NCBI GenBank assembly: GCA_947453935.1
Contig: CANGJU010000010.1
Coordinates: 1 to 41,007 of the forward strand
DNA length: 41,007 bases
DNA from: Bacteroidota bacterium
GTDB taxonomy: Bacteria > Bacteroidota > Bacteroidia > AKYH767-A > OLB10
Reading direction: 5' to 3'
In this document: one piece after another, positions 17,180 through 24,415 of the stretch
Numbering within the stretch: the stretch's first letter is position 1
Layout of the letters: each line of letters starts with the position of its first letter
Notes under the pieces: model-generated
The model's database searches: none
What the model was told of the DNA's origin: nothing
What the model saw: the letters and a program-made list of their open reading frames with translations, nothing else
Program-made: the position numbers and the translations under genes

Positions 17180-17736
17180 ATTGCTGTTAGTTGATCAGAA
17201 ATTATTTTATATAATACACCGTTATCATCTGACCAGGTATCATTATTAATTTTTTTTAACTTCTCTCCATTCTTATTAACCCAACCATTTATTCTTGCAG
17301 GGTTGCCATAAACAAGCGCATAGTCAGGAACATCTTTAGTAATTACTGATCCAATCCCAGCCATTGCATATTGGCCAATTTTAACTCCGGCTAAAACAGT
17401 TGAATTTGCACCAATGGAAGCCCCTTTTCCTACGAGCGTTTTAACTGCTGTAATATATTTTTTACTCCGTGGTCGAATATCGTTTGTGAAAACAACATTA
17501 GGTCCTAAAAACACATCATCTTCAATGGTAACACCATCCCAAATATAAATCCCCGATTTAATGGTAACATTATCTCCAATGGTTACATTGCTTTCAATAA
17601 AACAATGATCACAAATATTACAATTTTTTCCAATCGTTACTTTATCTAGGATATGCACAAACGCCCATACACGCGTATGTGTACCAATATTTTGTGTTTC
17701 AACAATTGAATTAGGGTGAATGAATATATCCTCCAT
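17176..17736 (-). CDS. fdtC: Left-handed beta-helix sugar N-acetyltransferase (FdtC/QdtC-like)
   Basis: 186 residues of hexapeptide repeats (e.g. [29 protein letters not shown], split over two coils) forming a left-handed beta-helix. They continue through [42 protein letters not shown], the usual family ending. An extended loop, [13 protein letters not shown], is characteristic of sugar 3-N- or 2-N-acetyltransferases of the WlbB/FdtC type. With the ketoisomerase and aminotransferase on either side, acetylation of a dTDP-3-amino-3,6-dideoxyhexose is the likely reaction. It is separated by 3 bases from the upstream gene and overlaps the next by 4, so the genes are translationally coupled. Confidence 0.85.
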   Translation of the reverse strand: MEDIFIHPNSIVETQNIGTHTRVWAFVHILDKVTIGKNCNICDHCFIESNVTIGDNVTIKSGIYIWDGVTIEDDVFLGPNVVFTNDIRPRSKKYITAVKTLVGKGASIGANSTVLAGVKIGQYAMAGIGSVITKDVPDYALVYGNPARINGWVNKNGEKLKKINNDTWSDDNGVLYKIISDQLTAI

Positions 17737-17739
17737 GAT

Positions 17740-18153
17740 TTACTGACCCCATGTTTTTTTAAACATCTCGTATTCTCTTATATAGTCTTTTTCATCAAAG
17801 TTTGTAGATGCTAATACTACTTGAATAGATGAATGAGTATACTGCATTGTATGCCACACCGATGGTGGAATATAAACTCCTTTTTCTGGAGAATCTAAAA
17901 TAAAGGTTTCGATTTGTCCAGCACCATTTTCGGTAGTGACAATGATTCTGCCGCTTGCCGCAATAAGTATTTGTTCAGTTTTAAAATGTGCATGTCGTCC
18001 CCTTACTATACTTTCTGGAGTATAATATGTCCAAAAAACCCTTTCCACTTTAAAGGGCAAAGTATTGTTGTCTGCAACTGAAATATAACCAATTGCGCCT
18101 TCTCCATATTTAGGGAAAGTTATTATATGCGGTTGTTTGAAATTCATAGACAT
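17740..18153 (-). CDS. fdtA: dTDP-4-oxo-6-deoxyglucose 3,4-ketoisomerase (FdtA/QdtA, WxcM-like cupin)
   Basis: 137 residues, a single-domain cupin. The family hallmark RGRHAHFKTEQ (R51-Q61, H54 and H56) is in the active site. LDSPEKGVYIPPSVWHTMQY and VLASTNFDEKDYIREYEMF are the other conserved blocks of WxcM-like ketoisomerases. It converts dTDP-4-keto-6-deoxyglucose to the 3-keto sugar, the branch point to Fuc3NAc or Qui3NAc. The supplier enzymes RmlA and RmlB are not in this window. Two ATGs (18153 and 18147) are possible starts. It is the first of the four-gene enzyme block after the large membrane protein. Confidence 0.88.
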   Translation of the reverse strand: MSMNFKQPHIITFPKYGEGAIGYISVADNNTLPFKVERVFWTYYTPESIVRGRHAHFKTEQILIAASGRIIVTTENGAGQIETFILDSPEKGVYIPPSVWHTMQYTHSSIQVVLASTNFDEKDYIREYEMFKKTWGQ

Positions 18154-18242
18154 TTTTCAAAGAATAAAAATAGGTAAATAACTTGGAAATAAACCACGCA
18201 CTGATTTATAACAAGCATTTATGTTTAGTTTGTAATGATGAA

Positions 18243-20105
18243 CTATTGTTTTATTTCGATTAATTGAAAATTATTTATGGAATCATTCATAAGTGTCACA
18301 GCATTTTGCTTAATTAGATTTGGTATAGCGGCCTTGGTTGACACTAATACAAAGCGAATATTATTCTGTTTAATGAATGCAAGTTGAAGTTTTTCTAATG
18401 GTTCATTTTGGTGATTTGCCCATTTTGTAAATGGCGCAGCCTTAATAAAATTGTTTTCCCATTCGGAAAGAATAGCGATTTCTGTACTGTTTATGCATAT
18501 AGGCGCATAGGACTCATTAAAATAAGAAAAATAGCCTCCGATAATTCCAAAACTTACATTCTTTGCGAAAATAGAATTGTATTCAACAGGAGCTTTAATG
18601 AACGCAAATTGATTGTTATTAGAGGATTGAATTTTATCAAGGATTTTCTTCTGTTGATCATTGGCAATAGAATAATTTTTCTTAAAGGGGAAGTGCAGAA
18701 AAATGTTTGCTAGTATTAATATCCACCCTAGTGATTTAACCCAGAATCTTTTATCCCTAATGGCAAAAATCAATGCAAGAAAAATAAGTAGTGAAAAAAC
18801 AGGAAGGTAAATATTAAACCAAAGCTGAACCGAATCCGGCATTCTAAATAATAAACACCATGCTAATAGACCAAACCCTTGAAACAAAATCGAACAGCCA
18901 ATAAAAAATAGTAGCCCCTTGTTTATAATAGACCTTATGGTTAGCACTAATAAAATAGTAAATGGCAAAGTGGAAAGAAAAATCTTACATACACTTGATC
19001 CTGTAATATTGATAATTGTTCGTAGATACTCTGAAATATCGCCAACATATAATTTAATAAAACCAACAGACGAGCCACCTACATCTTTAATTTTAAAGAA
19101 GTATAGCATTAAAGCAAGTAATATAAAAACGAATAATGGACATAGTAAAAATGAAATTGATGCACCCCTTTTTTTAATTAGCTCTAATATAATTAACATT
19201 GCTAATAGTGCAATAACTGCTGGTAAAACTGTTGGATAAACAATGCTTAATGCGAGTAGAATAATTATTCTATATTCAGCATTGTTAATGGTATGATAAA
19301 ATCCTAAAACAAACAAGAGGATAATAGAAAGCTTGTAATAGCTAGAAAAAACAAGATCGTAAATATCTCCTCTTAAATAGTCTTGAAAAGGATAAACCAA
19401 ATCACGAATGGGCGCAATAAAAAAACAACTTGCAGAAATTAGCATTAAATAAAACGAGTTTTTCTTTTCCCAAAAAGGAAGCGCTACTGTATAAAACCCA
19501 TACCAGACTAATGTAAAAAAAATTGGGACGGTGCTGTAAAGATAATTCTGAATAAAAGGGCCGCCATTTAAATAATGTGATAGAATTGTCAAATACATTT
19601 CAGAATAATGATAGAGAAATATTCCAGAAACATTCGAGTTTAAATAATAATTTTCCTGGCCCGTTTGCAGGATATGTGCGGATACATTTGAATAAAAAAT
19701 AAAATCATTGTGAATTTCAGGAATAAAAACTCTTTTTGTGTTAAACCCAGTATAAATAAATAGCTGTACTAATGTTGTAAGAAATGTAAAAAGAGAAAGG
19801 GTGGAAATTACAGATTTTAAATTTTTAATTTCCCATATTATAGGACTATAAGACCGATTCTTTTTTGTTTTGATTAAATAAATTAAAATGGGAATTAAGG
19901 CAACAAAAGAGGTCACTCCCTTGGTAACAAAAATTGCAATTAATGTAATAAGAGAGATATAGCCAACTAAGAGTGATATAAAATTATTCTTGGTATTATT
20001 GTTTGAGCTCAGATGTAAAATATTTAAAAGAAACCCTCCTAAAAAATAGATACAAAAAACAATCAAGAAATTTATCAAAACCAGTAAAACAATCTGATTT
20101 GCCAT
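18243..20105 (-). CDS. Large polytopic membrane protein, GT-C-like or polymerase-like, function unknown
   Basis: 620 residues with about 12 predicted transmembrane helices over residues 1-470. A soluble C-terminal domain of about 150 residues follows (starts around IANDQQKKILDK, ends QLIEIKQ). The first large outer loop (about 125-165) has acidic residues in PEIHNDFIFYSN. That topology, with an acidic loop after the first helices and a soluble tail, is common in GT-C glycosyltransferases and YfhO-like proteins. I do not recognise a specific family, so this is a topology argument only. It precedes the ketoisomerase gene by 89 bases on the same strand and may act on the same glycan, as polymerase or transferase. 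Base composition is noticeably more AT-rich than neighbouring housekeeping genes. Confidence 0.6.
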   Translation of the reverse strand: MANQIVLLVLINFLIVFCIYFLGGFLLNILHLSSNNNTKNNFISLLVGYISLITLIAIFVTKGVTSFVALIPILIYLIKTKKNRSYSPIIWEIKNLKSVISTLSLFTFLTTLVQLFIYTGFNTKRVFIPEIHNDFIFYSNVSAHILQTGQENYYLNSNVSGIFLYHYSEMYLTILSHYLNGGPFIQNYLYSTVPIFFTLVWYGFYTVALPFWEKKNSFYLMLISASCFFIAPIRDLVYPFQDYLRGDIYDLVFSSYYKLSIILLFVLGFYHTINNAEYRIIILLALSIVYPTVLPAVIALLAMLIILELIKKRGASISFLLCPLFVFILLALMLYFFKIKDVGGSSVGFIKLYVGDISEYLRTIINITGSSVCKIFLSTLPFTILLVLTIRSIINKGLLFFIGCSILFQGFGLLAWCLLFRMPDSVQLWFNIYLPVFSLLIFLALIFAIRDKRFWVKSLGWILILANIFLHFPFKKNYSIANDQQKKILDKIQSSNNNQFAFIKAPVEYNSIFAKNVSFGIIGGYFSYFNESYAPICINSTEIAILSEWENNFIKAAPFTKWANHQNEPLEKLQLAFIKQNNIRFVLVSTKAAIPNLIKQNAVTLMNDSINNFQLIEIKQ

Positions 20106-20118
20106 AATATATTATAAT

Positions 20119-20126
20119 CAAAGTTA
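20119..20126 (-). promoter_or_regulatory. -7 promoter element for the sugar cassette
   Basis: On the minus strand this reads TAACTTTG, matching TAnnTTTG, and ends 13 bases before the ATG at 20105. It lies between that gene and the tRNA, so the cassette can be transcribed independently of the tRNA. Confidence 0.5.
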
Positions 20127-20150
20127 AAAAATTCTTTTAAAACCAAAGCG

Positions 20151-20222
20151 TGATCCCGAGCAGAATCGAACTGCTATCTAGAGTTTAGGAAACTCCTATT
20201 CTATCCGTTGAACTACGGGACC
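20151..20222 (-). tRNA. tRNA-Arg (anticodon CCU)
   Basis: 72 nt fold by hand into a complete cloverleaf. The acceptor stem is GGTCCCG/CGGGATC with one G-U and discriminator A. The D arm is GTTC/GAAT. The anticodon stem GGAGT/ACTCT has loop TTCCTAA (anticodon CCT, reading AGG). The T arm is AGCAG/CTGCT with loop TTCGATT. CCA is not encoded. It lies between the sugar cassette (on its 3' side) and xseA. Confidence 0.96.
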
Positions 20223-20236
20223 ATTTGAAGCGGATG

Positions 20237-20244
20237 CAAATATA
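20237..20244 (-). promoter_or_regulatory. -7 promoter element for tRNA-Arg
   Basis: On the minus strand this reads TATATTTG, an exact TAnnTTTG match, 14 bases before the mature tRNA 5' end. Confidence 0.55.
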
Positions 20245-20311
20245 AAAATTAGTGAGAGAAACTTTTAGAAAATACAGGGTTACTAATATGTTTACTGCCA
20301 GTCAATATTTG

Positions 20312-20319
20312 TATTTTCG
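20312..20319 (+). promoter_or_regulatory. -7-like element for xseA
   Basis: TATTTTCG, one mismatch from TAnnTTTG, ends 5 bases before the xseA ATG. If used, the mRNA is leaderless or nearly so. Confidence 0.4.
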
Positions 20320-20324
20320 CAACA

Positions 20325-21701
20325 ATGGAAAAAAACTGTATTCGCCTTTCTGATCTTGCCAAAGAAATTTCAGAAGTTTTTCGAAAGAATTTTTCGATGG
20401 AGCGCTATTGGGTTTCTGCTGAAATTTTAGGATTAAAAATAAATAAAGGCCATTGTTATTTACAATTAGGAGAGAAAGACGATAGAAGCACCCAGCCTAA
20501 GGCAGAATTTAAAGCGATGATATGGGCGAATAATTTTAATCTTATACACTCACGTTTTATTGCCGAAACCGGAAAACAGCTGCAGGAAAATATGGAGATT
20601 TTATGTAAAGTAGAGGTCCAGTTTCATGAGCGATTTGGAATGAGTCTTATTGTTCATGAAGTGGATGCCGCCTATACCCTAGGCAAAATGGCCATCGAAC
20701 GGAAGAAAACGGTCGATAAACTAAAGCTAGAAGGCGTTTACTTTTTAAATAAACAATTACCATTACAATCCGTTATTCAAAACATTGCTGTCATATCTTC
20801 ATCTGATGCAGATGGATTCAAAGATTTTACAACTAAACTAAATGATAATAAATCTGGAATTGTTTTTCATACTAAATTATTTCCTTCTCTCATGCAAGGC
20901 GACAATGCACCAAGAGATATTATAGCAGCGCTTACTATTATTAAAGAACATGCCTGCTTTAAATTTTTAGATGCAGTGGTGATTGTTAGAGGTGGTGGAC
21001 AAACATCGAGTTTGAGTTGTTACAATGATTATTTATTAGCTCACGAAGTAGCTAATTTTCCGCTGCCCGTTTTAACGGGTATAGGCCATACGTCAGATGT
21101 TTCTGTTGTTGATGAAGTGGCAAACCTCAATTTAATAACGCCCACTGCTGTAGCCGATTTTATTATTCAACACGCGAATTCATTTAAAGAGCAAATCGAT
21201 TATCTGCGTGATGGTATTCATGCTTACGCGAATCTTTGTATAGAATCAGAAGAAGAATCGGTTGCTGAACTAATGAACGCTGTTGTATCTCTTGTAAATG
21301 AAACAATGCTAGATGAAAAAATGTTTTTTGATAATCTTGCATCCGTAATTAAACAAACAGTTAATCAAGAGTTAATTAGCGAAAGTGGTAAGCTTGTTTA
21401 TGCAAAAGATAAAACACGTTTTTTATCAGAAAGTATAACTATGAAAGAATTAAACCAACTTACCTTTGATGCAAGTTTGTTAAAGAATAAAGTTGGAAAT
21501 GTAATCAAACAAGAAGAAAACTATTTGAATAATGCACAACAAAAAAGTTTAATCCTCGATCCAATCAATATTTTAAAAAGAGGATTCAGTTATACACTCT
21601 ATAATAACAAACCCGTTTTTGATGCTAATGAAGTACCTTTGGATAGTGAAATAGAAACAGTGGTTTTTAAAGGAACAATAAAAAGTAAAAAAATTAAATA
21701 A
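20325..21701 (+). CDS. xseA: Exodeoxyribonuclease VII large subunit
   Basis: 458 residues, normal length. An N-terminal OB-fold (about 1-105, with MERYWVSAEILGLKINKGHCYLQL) precedes the catalytic domain. There, IAVISSSDADGFKDF, the glycine-rich VVIVRGGGQTSSLSCYND and PVLTGIGHTSDVSVVDEVA are the conserved XseA blocks. The long C-terminal coiled region binds the small subunits. With XseB it degrades single-stranded DNA in both directions to short oligonucleotides. xseB follows after 4 bases, as expected for an operon. Identification is secure. Confidence 0.96.
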   Translation: MEKNCIRLSDLAKEISEVFRKNFSMERYWVSAEILGLKINKGHCYLQLGEKDDRSTQPKAEFKAMIWANNFNLIHSRFIAETGKQLQENMEILCKVEVQFHERFGMSLIVHEVDAAYTLGKMAIERKKTVDKLKLEGVYFLNKQLPLQSVIQNIAVISSSDADGFKDFTTKLNDNKSGIVFHTKLFPSLMQGDNAPRDIIAALTIIKEHACFKFLDAVVIVRGGGQTSSLSCYNDYLLAHEVANFPLPVLTGIGHTSDVSVVDEVANLNLITPTAVADFIIQHANSFKEQIDYLRDGIHAYANLCIESEEESVAELMNAVVSLVNETMLDEKMFFDNLASVIKQTVNQELISESGKLVYAKDKTRFLSESITMKELNQLTFDASLLKNKVGNVIKQEENYLNNAQQKSLILDPINILKRGFSYTLYNNKPVFDANEVPLDSEIETVVFKGTIKSKKIK

Positions 21702-21705
21702 TACG

Positions 21706-21903
21706 ATGGCAGAAAAAATGACTTATGATAAAGCTAAAGAAGAGCTTGAAAATATTTTAGAGGAATTAGAGAGTGGAGAGGTGGGAATCGACCAATTGGC
21801 TAAACTGGTTAAGCGCGCTAATGAACTTATCAAGCTTTGTAAGGACAAACTAAAAGCTACCGATGAAGAAGTAAAAACTATTCTTGAATCATTCGAAGAT
21901 TAA
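21706..21903 (+). CDS. xseB: Exodeoxyribonuclease VII small subunit
   Basis: 65 residues, two helices forming a coiled-coil hairpin. The family pattern is clear: MTYDKAKEELENILEELESG, then LAKLVKRANELIKLCKDKL. It binds the helical stalk of XseA to complete exonuclease VII. It starts 4 bases after xseA, and the lipoprotein gene starts 7 bases after its stop, so all three are likely one transcript. Confidence 0.95.
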   Translation: MAEKMTYDKAKEELENILEELESGEVGIDQLAKLVKRANELIKLCKDKLKATDEEVKTILESFED

Positions 21904-21910
21904 TTTAATT

Positions 21911-22351
21911 ATGAAAAACTATCTAATAATTTTTGCACTTGTTGCGTTAGTAGCTTCCTGTAAATCGCGTAAAGATGAACCATTCGGACGTGTAACAAAA
22001 CTGGAAGACAAGAAATGGTGTTTATCATCATTAAATGGAAAGGAGCTTCTGGTAAAAGACACTTCCAAAATGTTTACACTTGAAATATTTTCTGCTGACA
22101 ATGCTATTTATATGAATTGTGAATGTGATACAACGTATGGATTGTACACTGCACAAAATGATTTCATTTTATTAAATATTCTGGGTCGTACAAATACAAA
22201 TTGTAATCCCGAATTATTTGGCGAATATATTCAGCAGGCAAAAACCGCTAATCGTTTTCAAATAAAAAGCATTAACATTAACGGAAAAAAATCAGAGCAA
22301 CTAACTCTATTTAAAGAGGAAAAAGAACTGATGCGATTTAACAAAAAATAA
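21911..22351 (+). CDS. META/HslJ-like domain lipoprotein
   Basis: 146 residues from the ATG at 21911; a TTG at 21884 extends the frame but overlaps xseB and spoils the signal. The lipoprotein signal MKNYLIIFALVALVASC places the lipidated cysteine at residue 17. The mature part follows the META (DUF306) pattern: KWCLSSLNGKEL, a central strand with MNCECDTTYGLY, a cysteine in NTNCNPELFGEY and a final LTLFKEEKELMRF strand. The family includes HslJ and is found in stress-related outer-membrane lipoproteins; the exact role is unknown. It is third in the xseA-xseB unit. Confidence 0.78.
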   Translation: MKNYLIIFALVALVASCKSRKDEPFGRVTKLEDKKWCLSSLNGKELLVKDTSKMFTLEIFSADNAIYMNCECDTTYGLYTAQNDFILLNILGRTNTNCNPELFGEYIQQAKTANRFQIKSININGKKSEQLTLFKEEKELMRFNKK

Positions 22352-22363
22352 AACACAAATTAA

Positions 22364-22392
22364 AAAAGCCCCGATGCATAATCGGGGCTTTT
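22364..22392. terminator. Bidirectional intrinsic terminator
   Basis: aaaagccccgat (22364-22375) pairs with atcggggctttt (22381-22392) around loop gcata. It lies between the convergent META lipoprotein and collagen-like lipoprotein genes. Confidence 0.92.
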
Positions 22393-22395
22393 GTT

Positions 22396-22923
22396 TTATA
22401 ATTGAAGATTTAAACCTTTAACAATTGATTGAGGATCTTTCCAGTTTATTTCTGGATGGGTTACTCTTAATGAGCCATCAATAGTTACCACTTTAAATTT
22501 AATCTGGCTACTTGCATTAAAGTTAAACGATGTCCAGTCTGTATAATATGCTTCAACAGTTGCAACACCAACAGTAGCATTTGGCTGATAAATAAAAGGC
22601 GTACTTCCTGCTGGATAAACATTTTGATATGGAAGCTGAACATTAATTCCTGTACTTGTTACCCAGTAAACTAAAACAGCACCGTTATCTAAGATGTCTT
22701 GTGTAATGTATGGATCGTTAAGATCAACATATTTTTCATAGTCGATTCCTGATGTTCCATTAGTCTGCCATTGAGTAGCAGAAACAATAAATGTTGATGA
22801 ATTCACATTAGCATTTCCAGATGGGCCTTGAGGACCTTGAGGGCCTGCTACGCCAGGAGCGCCGTCTTTTCCGCATGACGATAACAACAGAATGGCAAAG
22901 CAATAAGCAATTAATTTTTTCAT
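22396..22923 (-). CDS. Lipoprotein with a short collagen-like Gly-X-Y segment
   Basis: 175 residues. The signal MKKLIAYCFAILLLSSC ends in a lipobox with Cys17. Immediately after it come GKDGAPGVAGPQGPQGPSG, six to seven Gly-X-Y triplets. A globular beta-rich domain of about 135 residues follows, with no recognised family. This build (lipidated Cys, Gly-X-Y stalk, globular head) recurs in Bacteroidota surface lipoproteins. The short collagen stretch could trimerise or space the head from the membrane; function is unknown. It is monocistronic and divergent from crtZ. Confidence 0.78.
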   Translation of the reverse strand: MKKLIAYCFAILLLSSCGKDGAPGVAGPQGPQGPSGNANVNSSTFIVSATQWQTNGTSGIDYEKYVDLNDPYITQDILDNGAVLVYWVTSTGINVQLPYQNVYPAGSTPFIYQPNATVGVATVEAYYTDWTSFNFNASSQIKFKVVTIDGSLRVTHPEINWKDPQSIVKGLNLQL

Positions 22924-23025
22924 TTTAAGTTAGTTTATATTGACTAAAAATAAGTGAAAAAACAATAAGTAGGTAGATGATTATAAACAAAATAAAACCA
23001 TCTTTGTTACTTATAAAAAATAATT

Positions 23026-23496
23026 ATGGCAACCAACATATTAGTGTTTTTAGCAACATTTTTCATTATGGAATTTGTAGCCTGGTTTACACACAAATTT
23101 GTGATGCACGGATTTTTATGGATACTGCATAAAGATCATCATCAAACAGAACCAGGAATATTTGAAAAGAATGATGCCTTCTTTTTGATTTTTGCTATTC
23201 CAAGTATGATCTTGATTTTTTTAGGAGTGATGAATGGTTATGATATTCGTATGTATATTGGGTTAGGTATTGCTGCCTATGGACTCGCTTACTTCCTAGT
23301 TCACGATATTTTTATTCATCAGCGCATCGGATTATTTAAACGCTCCAACAATGTTTATTTAAGAGCGATTCGCAAAGCACATAAGGTTCATCATAAGTAT
23401 TTAAATAAAGAACATGGTGAATGTTTTGGAATGTTGTTAGTACCTTTCAAATACTTTTTAGAAGCGAAGAAGTCGGGCCAGTTGATGGATAGATAA
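23026..23496 (+). CDS. crtZ: Beta-carotene hydroxylase (fatty acid hydroxylase superfamily)
   Basis: 156 residues with about four membrane segments and the di-iron histidine motifs of CrtZ: HKFVMHGFLWILHKDHH (HxxxxH and HxxHH), HDIFIHQR and HKVHHKYLNKEHGE. These enzymes add 3-hydroxyl groups to the beta-rings of carotenoids, giving zeaxanthin. No other carotenoid gene (crtB, crtI, crtY) is in the window, so it stands alone. It has a promoter-like CATCTTTG at 22999-23006. The family is clear; ketocarotenoid or related substrates cannot be excluded. Confidence 0.9.
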   Translation: MATNILVFLATFFIMEFVAWFTHKFVMHGFLWILHKDHHQTEPGIFEKNDAFFLIFAIPSMILIFLGVMNGYDIRMYIGLGIAAYGLAYFLVHDIFIHQRIGLFKRSNNVYLRAIRKAHKVHHKYLNKEHGECFGMLLVPFKYFLEAKKSGQLMDR

Positions 23497-23515
23497 ATAA
23501 AAACGTCCTTACAAT

Positions 23516-24409
23516 TTAAGAGGCTTTTGATGTTGCTCTTCCTTTGTTCACGATAAAAACGCCAACAAGCGTAATGGCTATTGCAATTAATGTTTTTGCA
23601 CTAATAGGCTCATTAAGTATTACAAGCCCCAGCCATATAGCAACAATCGGGTTGATGTAAGCATAGACCGAAACAATTGTAGCGGGAAGTCGGTCTATAG
23701 CATATACAAATAAGCTATATCCTAAAATAGATCCTGCAATTACCAGATAAAATAAGGCGTACCATCCTGTAGGGTCAAACGTAATTTTTTTTCCTTCTCC
23801 TATCAATAATCCTATTACTGTTGTTACAGAACCACAAATCATCATTTGTAATCCTGCATTTAACGCAGAGTTAATCTTTACCGGAAACCTTTTCATATAA
23901 ACTGATCCGAGTGCTCCGTTTATTAATCCAACAAAAAGCAAAACAAAGCCTAATAAATAAGCACCATTACTTAGCAAATACAATTGCTCATAAAATATCA
24001 ACCACTGACCAACAAAGCCAATCAGAATGCCGATAATGGATAAATTAGATATACGCTCTTCGGGGTTCCAGATACGTGTAATTAAAACAATCCAGATGGG
24101 AAAAGACGAGTTTACTAAGGCGGCCATACCACTTGTGACAGATTGTTCTGCAAGAACCAGGAACAAATTGCCGCCAACAAAGATGAATAACCCTGTTACA
24201 ACAATGCGTTTTAGTTCTTGAAGCGTGGGCCATATAACCTCTTTTTTGAAGTAAAACCAAAGTAAGATAGCAAGGCCTGATATCATATAACGAATACCAG
24301 AAAATAAAAACGGAGGAAAGCTTTTTACGCCAATTCGTATAGCGAGATAGGTGGTTCCCCAGAGGAAACACAAGGCAAGTAATGCTAAATATGGATTTCG
24401 GTTTTGCAA
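23516..24409 (-). CDS. EamA/DMT-family transporter
   Basis: 297 residues with ten predicted membrane helices in two EamA repeats. The first repeat begins with FLWGTTYLAIRIGVKSFPPF and the second near VGLINGALGSVYMKRF. This is the typical layout of RhaT/YdcZ-like drug/metabolite exporters. The start is a TTG at 24409; it is the only plausible codon, 6 bases after the stop of the ABC exporter gene. The pair is therefore probably co-transcribed. Substrate unknown; amino-acid or metabolite export is common in the family. Confidence 0.88.
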   Translation of the reverse strand: MQNRNPYLALLALCFLWGTTYLAIRIGVKSFPPFLFSGIRYMISGLAILLWFYFKKEVIWPTLQELKRIVVTGLFIFVGGNLFLVLAEQSVTSGMAALVNSSFPIWIVLITRIWNPEERISNLSIIGILIGFVGQWLIFYEQLYLLSNGAYLLGFVLLFVGLINGALGSVYMKRFPVKINSALNAGLQMMICGSVTTVIGLLIGEGKKITFDPTGWYALFYLVIAGSILGYSLFVYAIDRLPATIVSVYAYINPIVAIWLGLVILNEPISAKTLIAIAITLVGVFIVNKGRATSKAS

Positions 24410-24415
24410 AATGTA

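Noticed and set aside
15104-20150. Integrated element with attachment sites at tRNA-Arg
   Set aside because: No integrase, transposase or repeated tRNA 3' end was found at the far edge, so a defined mobile element cannot be called.
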